From positions 22,223 to 86,222 of the forward strand of contig CBDCME010000067.1 in the NCBI GenBank assembly GCA_965218865.1: a stretch of 64,000 nt of DNA. Direction: 5' to 3'. Positions 24,394-33,945 of this stretch are shown piece after piece; position 1 is the stretch's first letter; every line of letters begins with the position of its first letter. A program made the position numbers and the translations under genes. This DNA comes from CBDCME01 sp965218865 (lineage in GTDB: Bacteria; Pseudomonadota; Alphaproteobacteria; JAAXGF01). Below the pieces are notes generated by a model. That model did no database searches and was not told the origin of the DNA. It was given only the letters and a program-made list of their open reading frames with translations.

Positions 24394-27225
24394 TCAATTC
24401 CCCGAAAGGCGGGTTAGCAACGCCTCCGCCTCATTCTTGCCGCCGAAATGCATCCCTGAGCGCAGCGCCGCTTCGACTTCGCGGCGGCCTTCCTTGGCCA
24501 GGCCCATCTCGGTCAGGGCGACCGCGAGGTGGTACCGGACGTCCGGCACGTTCGGCACCAAGGTGGCCGCTTCAAATAAAAGCTTCAGCCCCCGTTCGAC
24601 CTCGCCTCGCTGAACGAGAATCCAGCCCAGGGTGTCGATCATCCCGGGGTGCCCGGGCAACAACGCGTGCGCCTTCTCCGCGTAGGTTATGGCGCGGGGA
24701 TCGTCCGACTTCTGATAAAGCAGCGCCAGGTTATTGAGAACGGCGACGTCGTCGGGGCGTTCCGCCAACAGCTTTTCGTGCTCGACGATCGCCGATTCCG
24801 TGTCGCCGGCACTGCCGTAACCGGATGCCAATACCCTCCGTGCGTCGAGATCGTCGGGGTGCTCAGCCACCCAGTCCTAGATCAACGGCAAAGCTGCCGC
24901 CCCCTCCCCGGCGGCGTTCCTGGCATTGAACAACCGCAAGATTACGTCCGAACGGCGCGCCTTCGCGAGGCCCGCGGCGTAAACTTCGGCCGCTTCGCGA
25001 AAGCGTCGCTCGCCCATCAGGCGATCGCCCTTCAGGATGTCCACGATCACGCCGTTAGGACGCGATTGTTCGAGCTCCGAAATCAGTGCTTCCGCGTTTG
25101 CCGGATCGCCCCGTGTCGTTTCGAGATCGATCAGGGCGAGGTAGGCGGGCAGATGGTCCGGTTCCCGCGCGATCGCCTTTTGCAGGGACTCGCGAGCCCC
25201 CGCTACGTCTTGGGCCTTTAATTACAGGCCGGCGACGGCCACCAGATTTGCCGTAGATTCCAAAACGCGCTCGGCGATTCGTGCGAAGGCGGCGGCGGCG
25301 TCCTCGAAGTTATCGGAGGCCAACGCGATCCGACCGACGGCTTCGATGATCTTGAGGTTATTCGGGGCGTTTCCTTCGAGGGCGCGCGCGAGTTCGCGGG
25401 CGGCGTCGACACGGTTCAAATCCATATAGAGTCCCACCAGGGCGATATGAGAGTCGACGGCCTCCGGGTCGAGCGCACGGACCTTTTCGCGCCATTTGAT
25501 GGCCTCGTCGAAGCGTTGTTGGCTCTGCGAGATTTCGGCGAGGCCGATCATCGCGGCCAGCGCCTTGGGGTCGTCCTCGAGAATTCCCCGAAAGCGTTTC
25601 TCGGCGCCCTCGATATCGCCTTCCACCTGGTGCAGCCGCGCCAGATTAAGCCGAGCGATCAAAAAGTCCGGGTCGACTTCGAGCGCCGCCTCGAAATTCT
25701 TTCGAGCCGCAGTCAAGTCTTCCAGGGCAACCAAGGCGGTGCCCGCCATATTGTGTGGAATGGGATTGTCGGGGTCGCGGGCGATGAGGGTTCGCGCGGT
25801 TTCGAGCGACGACGCGTATTCCCCCTTCTTAAACCGCACGAGACCCAGCAGAATCCCCGGTTGAACGGCCTTGGGATCAAGATTGAACGATGTTTCGAGG
25901 CCGGCCACGGCTTCCTCGGTTTCATCCGTCGCGAGCAGGCTCCAGGCGAGTTGGGTGCGCAGCTCCGTGCCATCCGGTGACAGCACCACCGCCTTCTCGA
26001 AGGTCGCGGTCGCTTCGCTGTATTGCTTATTGCGCAGGTAGGCCGAGCCGAGCAAGGCGAGGAGTTGGGGTTCGTCCGGCTTTAACTGAACCGTGCGAAG
26101 CAGCACCTCGATGGCGCCGGCGATGCTCTCCTCTCGGAGCAATAGGGAGCCGAGAATCTTGCGTGCCTCGACGTGATTGGGCCCCATGTCGACAAAGGCG
26201 TCGAGATAACCGAAGGCGTCGTCGAAGCTCCCCTGGTGGTAGTTCACCAAACCCGCCAAGAGCAGGCTCTTCGGATCGTTCATGACGAAGTCGGCGTCGA
26301 GGGTGCCGAGGAAGGATTCAATCTCGCGCAAGACGTCTTTCGCCTTCGCCATCTCGCCGGCCCGCGCCAAGACCTGAGCGTAGAGATAATTGGCCTCCGG
26401 ATGATGGGGGACCAGGGCGCGGACACTTTCGAGATCAGCGCGTGCCGCGTCGGCCTGGTTCGACTCAAGCAGAAGGCCAGCCCGGCGAATTAGCGACGAA
26501 ATATGTTCCGGCGCCACGGCGATGGCCTTGTCGAGGCTGGCCAGGGCGCCCTCGGAATCTTTCCGAGAAATTTGGATCAACCCCTTGAGATGCCAGATTT
26601 CCGGGTCTTCGGGATCGATCTCGGCCGCCCGATCCACCAGCGCTTCCCCGGCTTCGCTGTCGCCCCGGCTCAGGACCACACGCGCCTGGCCCACCAGGGC
26701 CTCGGCGAAATCGGGCCGCAGTTCGGCGGCCGAGGAAAAGGCTTTCTCGGCGGCCTCGACGTCGCCCAGCGCGAGGTGGGCGTTGCCGTGGACGACAAAT
26801 AGCTCGGACCTGACGTCGACGCTCGGGCCGCCGACGGGAAACGCGGTGAGGATTTCCGAGAACTTGCGTTGCAACAGATACACCTTGGCCAGGGGCACGA
26901 CGAACAGGCTGTGATCGGCGCCGTGCTTTCGCGCCAAATTCAGTTCTTTTTCCGCCGCCGGATCGTTCTTGGCGCCCAGATAAGCGCGGCCCATGAGAAG
27001 GCGCGCGGCAATGTTGCGGGGGTCCTCCTTGAGCACGTTCTTGAGCTGAACGATGGCACCGTCGTAATCGCCTTCCTCGAAGCGGAGGAGGGCGTCCACG
27101 AAAAAATTCGTTCCTTCCGATGTGGGGGCCGTGGCGCGCGTCGCCTGATAACTCATGACGACGAGCAAGACCGCAAGGCAGAGCCTCAAAACGATTCCGC
27201 GCCGCCAATTCACCTGATCAACCAT
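24394..27225 (-). pseudogene. PrsT-like TPR protein of the PEP-CTERM/exosortase type, with two in-frame stops
   Basis: The frame from 27225 encodes a signal peptide/anchor (IVLRLCLAVLLVVMSYQ) and tandem TPR units throughout (for example FFVDALLRFEEGDYDGAIVQ; NIAARLLMGRAYLGAKNDPA; HNMAGTALVALEDLTAARKN). A TAA at 25222-25224 and a TAG at 24877-24879 interrupt it, yet TPR coding continues in the same frame to 24394 (LNNLALLYQKSDDPRAITYA, HPGMIDTLGWILVQRGEVER). Without the stops it would have about 943 residues, the size of PrsT, the TPR protein found with exosortase surface systems. Two substitutions of this kind indicate decay rather than one sequencing error. Confidence 0.8.
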
Positions 27226-27367
27226 ACGTGCCCTCGCAAGTATCTGCTTCGTTGTCGCAACTTGGTCGTCGCGACATTTTACAAGCTTCGCCTCGCCGCG
27301 ACCATACTGGCGCGAAGGCCGATGGTGGGGCACGGGCTGGCGCCACTCTCGACAAAGATAACGTCAT

Positions 27368-27418
27368 GCCACACAACACACCCGTCATCCACGTGCTCGA
27401 CACGTGGATCCACGAAGG
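27368..27418. repeat. REP-like hairpin, copy 1
   Basis: CCCGTCATCCACGTGCTCGA followed by CACGTGGATCCACGA forms a hairpin. An inverted, related copy lies at 30046-30092 with CCCCGTG arms. Dispersed hairpins of this type are common between alphaproteobacterial genes. Confidence 0.6.
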
Positions 27419-27423
27419 GCGTG

Positions 27424-27690
27424 CTGAGGTCTTTGCGCCTGGAGACACACCCCGACAAGACCTTCATCCTCGGGTCGCAGCCCGAGGACCGGGATCGAGA
27501 GAGGCTTCGACTTCTCAGGCTATCACTTCAGTCGGCAAGGGCTGGCGATCGAGAAGAAGACCGTGCAAAACTTTATTGTCAATGCATCCCGGCTTTTGGA
27601 GCAAGAACGGGAACGGCAGCAGTCGCCGTTTGGGATGTATGTCGAACGTTTCGTGCGTTGGGCGACCGGGGGACTGGGTAGACGCCGGCT
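27424..27690 (+). pseudogene. reverse transcriptase, C-terminal remnant
   Basis: In successive frames: LETHPDKTFI, then after a shift IERGFDFSGYHFSRQGLAIE, then KKTVQNFIVNASRLLEQERE and YVERFVRWATGGLG. The FDFLGYHFS-type block followed by a basic helix is typical of the segment after the palm in bacterial reverse transcriptases. The catalytic YADD part is gone. Type (group II intron, retron or other) cannot be determined. Confidence 0.5.
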
Positions 27691-27704
27691 GGAATTGACC
27701 GTCC

Positions 27705-28265
27705 TTAAGTGCGCCGCGCACGACGCCGCAACCACACGAGAGCCGGTAAACCGGCGGCAAATATCAAACCAGTAGCTGGGCCGGGAACTCCGGCCGCCTG
27801 CTGTTGTATCGATTTGGAGCCGGCGCACCTGTTATCATTCGGGAACCCGGCGCAGAACCCCGAGGCGGTCAACACTTCATAGTCCGGTATTCCCGCGAAT
27901 ATTAGTAGGGTACCGACAGTGTTCTCGAGGCTACCGGCGATATCCACGGGGATCAACGATTCGTCAAGCCGTACAAACCCGGGGAACGTGCCGATTTCAT
28001 CGTTTAATGTGAAGGTAGTGCCCCTGTAGGTGATGTCGAAAGAAATGAAGTCGACGATGTCAACGATACCGCCGGCGCTGGCGTCGATGAGTTTCTGGTC
28101 GTCAATGACGAAATTCCCCACGAAAGGCCCGGCGCCACCGGGGCTGTTCTCGGTGAGCGTCAGGATATGATTGACACCGAACGCATACGTATGATGGCTC
28201 CATCCACCGATCAAAGCGACAGTGATCGCGCTCCCGGCGATCAGTTTCTTTAGTGACAGTGACAT
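27705..28265 (-). CDS. exported protein with VPGP-type PEP-CTERM sorting signal
   Basis: 186 residues from an ATG with a GGAGG site. A signal peptide (LIAGSAITVALIGGWSHHTYA) starts it; the middle is a beta-rich surface domain; the end is the three-part sorting signal: VPGPATG motif, hydrophobic segment LIFAAGLPALVWL, and basic tail RRRARR. Exosortase would cleave at the motif and release or anchor the protein at the cell surface. A second gene tail nearly identical to this one lies about 1 kb away. The exosortase itself is not in the window; the PrsT-like pseudogene beside it belongs to the same system. Confidence 0.8.
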   Translation of the reverse strand: MSLSLKKLIAGSAITVALIGGWSHHTYAFGVNHILTLTENSPGGAGPFVGNFVIDDQKLIDASAGGIVDIVDFISFDITYRGTTFTLNDEIGTFPGFVRLDESLIPVDIAGSLENTVGTLLIFAGIPDYEVLTASGFCAGFPNDNRCAGSKSIQQQAAGVPGPATGLIFAAGLPALVWLRRRARRT

Positions 28266-28654
28266 GTTCCAATCCTCCAACGAGACTAATCGCCATTTGT
28301 CGCAGCGCATCGAACGTTCGCGGCGTGCATCACTCGCAAATTCGTGCCGTCCGCCTGATAGCGATACTTTCTTTGTTTCGAGCCTCTCCGTGCTCCGATA
28401 TCAAACACGCAAGGTTAATGCCACCCGAGAAACATTTGCATGATTACAATGGGTTATGTTCGTCCCGCATGGTTAACGGACCTTTTTCCTCACTGATTTT
28501 CGACCAAAGTGTAAAAAATTCCGACACCCCTTGCGCTTAAGAATCCGCGTAGCGCCCAGAAAACAAGGGATTTCGGGAATATGCCCATGTGTAAGGTTTC
28601 CCGACACCCCTCTCCCGAATCAGGTCCCCAGCCCCGCCACATCAAGCGATCATG
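28266..28654. other. upstream region of the VPGP-tail gene
   Basis: Upstream leader with AT-rich patches; probably holds the promoter of the minus-strand gene. No reading frame looks real. Confidence 0.4.
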
Positions 28655-28700
28655 CCGACCGTTTCGTGCGTTGGGCGACCGGGGGATTGGGTGGACACCG
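28655..28700 (+). repeat. second, shorter copy of the reverse-transcriptase tail segment
   Basis: Reads DRFVRWATGGLG, matching the segment ending near 27690; together with the adjoining gene tail (to about 28800) about 130 bases are duplicated between the two loci. Confidence 0.6.
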
Positions 28701-28869
28701 GCTGGAATTGAACGACCTTAAGTGCGCCGAGCGCGACGCCGCACCCACACGAGAGCCGGCAACCCGGCGGCAAATATCAAACCAGTAGCTGGGCCGGGGA
28801 CACCCGCCGGTTCCGGCGAGATCGATTGTGTTCCGGAGCAACCACCATTGGTAACGACGCAAAAGGCTT

Positions 28870-29889
28870 CCTGATTACGCACTTTGCTCCGCGAGTTTGA
28901 GGAGGTTGTAGGGCATGGGCGGGGTACGTAGGGCGGCCCAGGCGAGGCGGGGAATCATCTCGTCCAGGCGGTAGCGGCGATTGAAGCGGTATTCGAACTG
29001 GGCCAGGTATCGCGGTGCGTGCTTGGGACGGATGGGGTCCCGCGGAGGCTGTTCTTGACGTTACCGAGGGTCGTATTGACCCATTTGAAGGCGGCCCATT
29101 TGGCGGCCTGGGGTCCGCTGCCGGTAACGGCGGGATAATGGCTGCAGCCAGCCGCGGTGACGGCGGTGAAGCAGCTCAGGCCGTCGCTGACGACGGTGCT
29201 TCCCGGGGTCAAGACGCGGCGCGACATTTTCTCGATCTCTGCCTTGCGGAAGCCCTTCACCCGGGTGAGCTTGAGCCGGTGCGGCCGACCCTCGGCGGTG
29301 GTTTCCACGGCGGCCACGAAAGGCGTTTTGCCGGGTGCGCCACGGCCCCGCTTACCGCCGCGCCGGGCGCCCCCCAGATAGGCGTCGTCGATCTAGATCC
29401 GCTTGCCCTCGCCGCCCAGCGGCTTGTTTTCCTCGCGTTCAAGCATCACCTGCATCAGTTTGTGATGCATCTTCCACGCCGTATTGTAGCTGACCCCGAG
29501 CCGGCGCCCCAATTCGAGGCTGGAAATCCCTTTCTTCGACTGGCTGATCAGGTAGAGGGCCTCGAACCATACGATCAGCGCCAGGTGGGTCGCATGAAAG
29601 ATCGTCCCCGCCGTCAACGACACCTGGTAATGGCAGCCGCTGCACTGATACAGCCGCCGACTCTTGTGCTCGCTGTAGCGATCACCGGCACAGCGGGGAC
29701 AAACAAAACCCTTCGGCCAGCGCCAGCCGAATACCACCGCCCGACATTTCTCCTCGCTAAGTTCACGAAACCGCCCCAAACTCAACCCCAACTGAACCGC
29801 ATTCCTCGACATCGCAAACCTCCTGAAAAACCACCGGATGTTCACTTTTTGTACCATACCAAATCCGCGGAGGAAAGTGTGTAATCAGG
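28870..29889 (-). mobile_element. IS1595-family element, second type, with 8-bp target duplication
   Basis: 1020 bp with inverted ends CCTGATTACGCACTTTGCTC and its near match CCTGATTACACACTTTCCTC read from the right. Both sides carry AAAGGCTT, a perfect 8-bp duplication typical of the family, so insertion was recent although the transposase is broken. Confidence 0.92.
28875..29812 (-). pseudogene. IS1595 transposase with stop and frameshift
   Basis: Starts at an ATG behind AGGAGG. Zinc ribbon CPRCAGDRYSEHKSRRLYQC then SGCHYQVSLTAGTIF; helix-turn-helix SSLELGRRLGVSYNTAWKMH; TAG at 29393-29395 where the family has Trp before IDDAYLGG; catalytic continuation STVVSDGLSCFTAV and FKWVNTTLGNVKNSLRGT; then a frameshift, after which PKHAPRYLAQFEYRFNRRYR and the true C terminus follow to a TAA at 28875. 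It has no passenger gene, unlike the larger IS1595 element. Confidence 0.88.
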
Positions 29890-30045
29890 AAAGGCTTTGC
29901 CGGTGAAGATATAGTCATCATTCTCGACATCACCGAAGTCAAGAAACCCTTCCTCGTCGCCGGAGTCGAAGCCGCCACCCGCCCCCGAGATTATTATGAT
30001 CGGATCCACCGCGGCATCCAGGCATACACCTCCATCTCCTCCGAC

Positions 30046-30092
30046 CAGGGATCCCCGTGTCAAGCACGGGGATGACGGGTGTGTTGCGAGGC
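30046..30092. repeat. REP-like hairpin, copy 2
   Basis: GGATCCCCGTGTCAAGCACG continuing GGGATGACGG, a hairpin with CCCCGTG arms, inverted relative to the copy at 27368. Confidence 0.6.
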
Positions 30093-30134
30093 ATCCCGGA
30101 CGTGGCCGAATCGCGTTTTCGATCATCGGAGGGA

Positions 30135-31412
30135 TCAGTGGGTTTGGTTCAGTCGGCCCTTCCACCAGGGGGTCAGAAGTTGGAAAAAACGTGACAGCCA
30201 ATAGATGAAGAATATGAAGGTCCGGTTGCGATGAAAATCGCCCCCGATAAAAACGATGAATTTGCTGAAAGTGTAGGACGTCACGGCTTTCGAGGTAACA
30301 TAACGAACCAGTTTGTTCCTCGTTCCCAAATAGAAACTCTTCACCATATACGTGACGTATTTCTCATCCACGCGGAGTCGTTCTTGGTAGGAAGCAAAGT
30401 TATCCTTCGAATAATCACCGCGTTTGTGACAATCCAAGAAAAATTCCGCCGCCTGCTCGGCGGAGTCCATCGCCAGATGAACCCCGCTGGAATAACAGGG
30501 ATCGATAAAAAACGCGGCGTCGCCGACGAGAACGAAGCCGTCCCCGATCAACCGCCGGCTCCGGTAGCCGAGGTTTCCCATGGTCCGAACCTTGTCGATC
30601 AACCTCGGATTCGGGGTCACGAATTCGCGCAGGTACGGCGTGGTTTCGATGAGATGACCGAGAAATTCCGCGGGTGACTTGCGCGCCGCCCGGTAATGCT
30701 TGACGTCGATCACGGCGCCGATGGAGGCCAGATTTTTTCGCAGCGGAATCGTCCACACCCAACCGTCCGCCAGCATCGCCCCGACGAACCATCCGGCCCG
30801 CGCGTCCTTATCCAACAGGGTGCATTCGTAGTGGCCGAACACGGCCATCCGATCGAGGCCGTTCCGCTCGCGGATTTTCAACTTGTTCGAGATCAGCGCC
30901 CCGAGACCGCTGCAGTCGAAGACGATGTTTCCCAACAGCCGTGTCTTCCCGTCGTCGGGGCCGATCGTCGCCACACCCACGACCCTGCCATTTTCCCGGA
31001 CCACGTCGAGCACCTTGCAAGGCTGAAACACCGAAGCGCCGAGCGAGGCCGCGTTGCGCAAGAGCAGATCGTCGAACTTGGCGCGTTCGGCCATGACCGT
31101 GTTCGGGTGATCCCTGAAGCTCGCGGTGCCGTCGTGCTGGTCGAATCGTCCGCCGAGGGGGACGTCGCCGTAGAACCACTTGCCCCCCGGTTTGGTGAGG
31201 AAGGCTGCGTTGATCTGGTCGGCAACGCCCAGGCGCCGGTATATGCGCTGGGTCGCCGGAAGCAAGGACTCCCCGATGTGAAAACGAGGGAAAGTCTCCT
31301 TCTCGACGACGGCGGCGTTGACCCCCGCCTTCGCCAGAATAGCGCCCAAGGTCGAACCGGCGGGACCACCCCCGATCACCACCGCGTCAAAATTCACCGA
31401 GTCATGCCCCAT
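30135..31412 (-). CDS. flavin-dependent halogenase-like FAD oxidoreductase
   Basis: 425 residues. The N-terminal FAD-binding Rossmann motif is VVIGGGPAGS (about 12-20), followed by FPRFHIGESLLPA, a family signature. WVWTIP at about 218-223 matches the W-x-W-x-I-P motif of flavin-dependent halogenases. FVLVGDAAFFIDPCYSSGVH is the second FAD contact. The C terminus is aromatic and basic and may contact the membrane. Either a halogenase acting on a carrier- or lipid-bound substrate or a related geranylgeranyl-reductase-like oxidoreductase. No reductase partner or biosynthetic operon is next to it. I chose the start MGHDSVNFDAVV. Confidence 0.8.
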   Translation of the reverse strand: MGHDSVNFDAVVIGGGPAGSTLGAILAKAGVNAAVVEKETFPRFHIGESLLPATQRIYRRLGVADQINAAFLTKPGGKWFYGDVPLGGRFDQHDGTASFRDHPNTVMAERAKFDDLLLRNAASLGASVFQPCKVLDVVRENGRVVGVATIGPDDGKTRLLGNIVFDCSGLGALISNKLKIRERNGLDRMAVFGHYECTLLDKDARAGWFVGAMLADGWVWTIPLRKNLASIGAVIDVKHYRAARKSPAEFLGHLIETTPYLREFVTPNPRLIDKVRTMGNLGYRSRRLIGDGFVLVGDAAFFIDPCYSSGVHLAMDSAEQAAEFFLDCHKRGDYSKDNFASYQERLRVDEKYVTYMVKSFYLGTRNKLVRYVTSKAVTSYTFSKFIVFIGGDFHRNRTFIFFIYWLSRFFQLLTPWWKGRLNQTH

Positions 31413-31427
31413 CCGAATCCTACCCAC

Positions 31428-31770
31428 GTCCCCGCCCCCAGCCCACGTGTCCGTGGGCGCGTCGCCGGACGGCCGATCACCTTCAACCGATTTTCAAACC
31501 TGGTGCCCGCAAATCTTTCAGGCAAATTACACGCAATCACCCGGCTGACCACAATAGGTTATTTGGGATCGCGACAGCGGCGACCGGCGGCCGGAGCTCC
31601 CACCGCCCGCGAGAGGACCGCTCGCGATTGAATTTTTGTTTGCCATGGAGCCGCGGAATCCGGCCGCCGCCCAGCTCGCCACAACGAACGGTCAAGCAGT
31701 TTCCCGTCAAGAATCCAGGATCATTCAATTGCTACCTCCGCCGTTCAAAATACGCTACAGATACGCCCCT
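31428..31770. other. no recognisable gene
   Basis: Upstream flank of the halogenase-like gene up to the ISAs1 target duplication. No convincing frame on either strand. Confidence 0.5.
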
Positions 31771-31780
31771 ATTCAGAAGC

Positions 31781-33860
31781 CAGGAACAATTTTTAGTCGC
31801 GGTTGAGGGTTCGGGATGAGTGGGATCGTGCTCGGTGCACGGGGTTCGGGGAGCCCCGAGCTTGCCTCGACGACGTCATGGGGACTGCTCGAAGCCACCG
31901 GACGGCGTTTTCGGATTCGACAGGCACACCGGTCCGCCCGCGCCGCTCGGCGGCACGTCCCGGTCCGGGGGAGAGGCGTGCTGTCTCAGGCGATGGGCGC
32001 GGTCATGATCGCGTCGAGGGCCTCCTGCGCCCGGGCGGCATAGTGCCGGTTGGCCTCGGGCAGATAACGGAAGCGTCCGTCGCAGCGCACGATGGCGATG
32101 GCCGCGTTGGTCAAGCAGGCGAGATTTCTGGGCAGGTGACGCACGTAGGCCCGGCATCGGTCTTCGTCGTAGGTGAAGTCGCGCACGTAGTGCAGGCGGT
32201 TCTCGATATGCCAGTGGTTGCGCACCAGTTCGAGCAACTCCTCGGGTCCGGCGCGCTCTGCGCCGAGCGAGGTGAGGCTCCAGGTCACCTCGATGCTGCG
32301 CTTGCCGGTCTTGAGGATCTCGCGTTCGCGCTCGATGCGCATGGCCTGGCGTCGCCCGTGGAGGTTGGCGTAGCCGTCCCACTCGGCAGCGGAGAGGTCG
32401 ACGACGGCGCAGCGTCGGCGCTCGATGCGGCCATGGCCCTTGTCGACGGTTTCGTGCCAGAGCGCATCGCTGAAGTCGATCGCCTTGAGGTCTTCGAAGA
32501 TCATCTCCTGGTTGTCCTTGACCGCGCTCATCACGTAGTCGGCGCGACGCCCGAGCAGGCAGCGCGCGGTCTCGTGCTGAGCGTGCATCGCGTCCATGGT
32601 GACGATCCGGCCTGTGAGGTCGAGGCCGCTGGAGAGTTCGCGCACGGCCGGGATTTCGTTGCTCTTGCGGTCGACCTCGACCTGCCCGAGGACCACGCCG
32701 GTGTCGTGCTCGACCGCCGCCACCATCATCCTGCGCCCGTCTTCGGTCTGCTTCGAGGCGCCGCGCAGATCCTTTCCGTCCATGGCGACCGGCGCGTGCG
32801 CGCTGCCATGCTGGCCGGTCCACTGGCTAATCGCGTTGTCCAGGGTCTCTGGCGGCAGGGCGGTGAGGGTCTTGTGGAAGGTGGTGATCGCGGGCGGGGT
32901 GTAGCGCTGTTTGGAAGGGCTCCAGAACGCACCCACCGCCTCGAGCTGCTCCTGGGAGAGCAGGGCGGCGAACTGGGCGAACGCGTTCACCCCCCGGTAT
33001 CCGGCAAGCCGGGCGGCGACGGCGATCACCAGAATGGTGTTGAGCGCATAGCGCTTGCCCCGGGCATGGCGGTACTCGGGCACCTCACCCAGACACTCGA
33101 ACAGGCTGCGCAGCCGGGGCGCGGCCATCGGCTCGGTGTGCTGCTCGGCGTTCCAGTGTGCCGGCATCCCGGTACGGCTCAGCGCCTCGGGGGCGCCGTC
33201 TGTCAGTCCGAACACGAAGACCTCCTTGGGCTGACCGTGGTGGCGCCAGCGCGCTGCCCCTCCGGGCTCACGGGCAAAGCCCCGCGTCAGCCCCAGAGAG
33301 CGCCAGTTCGACGCGCGGTAGCAGGTGCCGGCAAATCGCGAGACGTCCACGAACGTCTCCGCCAGAAGAGCCGGATATCCGTGCACCGCCTGGATGTCCT
33401 CAGACAGCCGCCGCAGGCTCAGCCCCAGCACACGGGAGGCCAGGTTCGGCACTCGGCCAGGCGTCAGAATGACGAAGCGCGAGTTGTTGGCGATCAGATG
33501 CAGACGCCGGAACTGCTGCTCGGCCGACCACCCGATCCAGCGATCACGCGCGCCCAGCTTGAACGCGCCGGGCTGCCAGCCGATCAGTGCGAGCCAGGTC
33601 TCGCCATGCACCGCGACATGGCGCAGGCCCTTGCCGATGACGCCGTGGAACGCCAGGTAGTGGTGCTGCTCCACCAACCGGTCCCAGCGCCGGTGCTCCT
33701 GCGCGCCCCAGGTCGGACGCACCGTGACCGCGCGCAAATCAATGGACGAATCCGAGACCGGCAGCGTCGCCATGACCGGCACACTGCCACACCGAGAATG
33801 AAATGGCCAGCGCCGCGATCACCTCACCCTGATCACTGGGCGGACAAAAAACTAGCCCTG
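31781..33860 (-). mobile_element. ISAs1-family element with DruA-domain transposase
   Basis: 2080 bp. The ends pair imperfectly: CAGGAACAATTTTTAGTCGC on the left, CAGGGCTAGTTTTTTGTCCG read in from the right. Perfect 10-bp direct repeats ATTCAGAAGC lie at 31771-31780 and 33861-33870, which fixes the boundaries and shows the whole unit, including the extra N-terminal domain, moved as one. Confidence 0.9.
31986..33773 (-). CDS. ISAs1 transposase with N-terminal DruA-like (DUF4338) domain
   Basis: 595 residues, about 220 more than a normal ISAs1 transposase. Residues 1-230 match the DUF4338/DruA pattern: RWDRLVEQHHYLAFHGVIG, LGARDRWIGWSAEQQFRRLH, LIANNSRFVILTPGRVPNLA, PALLAETFVDVSRFAGTCYR and ASNWRSLGLTRGFAR. 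From about 240 the DDE part follows: YALNTILVIAVAARLAGYRG, APVAMDGKDLRGASKQTEDG (first Asp), TGRIVTMDAMHAQHETARCL, YVMSAVKDNQEMIFEDL, and the C-terminal LVRNHWHIENRLHYVRDFTY with Glu. DruA is the defining protein of the Druantia anti-phage system; here the domain belongs to a mobile enzyme. A GTG nine bases upstream is an alternative start. Confidence 0.88.
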   Translation of the reverse strand: MATLPVSDSSIDLRAVTVRPTWGAQEHRRWDRLVEQHHYLAFHGVIGKGLRHVAVHGETWLALIGWQPGAFKLGARDRWIGWSAEQQFRRLHLIANNSRFVILTPGRVPNLASRVLGLSLRRLSEDIQAVHGYPALLAETFVDVSRFAGTCYRASNWRSLGLTRGFAREPGGAARWRHHGQPKEVFVFGLTDGAPEALSRTGMPAHWNAEQHTEPMAAPRLRSLFECLGEVPEYRHARGKRYALNTILVIAVAARLAGYRGVNAFAQFAALLSQEQLEAVGAFWSPSKQRYTPPAITTFHKTLTALPPETLDNAISQWTGQHGSAHAPVAMDGKDLRGASKQTEDGRRMMVAAVEHDTGVVLGQVEVDRKSNEIPAVRELSSGLDLTGRIVTMDAMHAQHETARCLLGRRADYVMSAVKDNQEMIFEDLKAIDFSDALWHETVDKGHGRIERRRCAVVDLSAAEWDGYANLHGRRQAMRIEREREILKTGKRSIEVTWSLTSLGAERAGPEELLELVRNHWHIENRLHYVRDFTYDEDRCRAYVRHLPRNLACLTNAAIAIVRCDGRFRYLPEANRHYAARAQEALDAIMTAPIA

Positions 33861-33945
33861 ATTCAGAAGCTGAACCGGCCACCGAAATGATGTATGGTTG
33901 TGACAAGTCCAAATCGGCGAAAGGTGCTAGAGTGGGGATCTGATC

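Larger units (their letters stand above)
28717..30010 (-). pseudogene. second VPGP-CTERM protein gene, split by an IS1595 element
   Basis: The C-terminal part (28717-28869) encodes FCVVTNGGCSGTQSISPEPA, the VPGPATG motif, LIFAAGLPALVWV and RRRARRT. The upstream part, beyond the element, encodes IIIISGAGGGFDSGDEEGFL and ENDDYIFTGKA. Removing the element and one copy of the 8-bp duplication AAAGGCTT rejoins FTGKA with FCVV in frame. The N terminus is not found; a REP-like repeat lies where it should be. Once an exosortase substrate. Confidence 0.75.

Noticed and set aside
31803..33890. 695-codon plus-strand ORF over the ISAs1 element
   Set aside because: It is antisense to the DruA-fused transposase and extends across both ends of the element; composition is that of a shadow frame.
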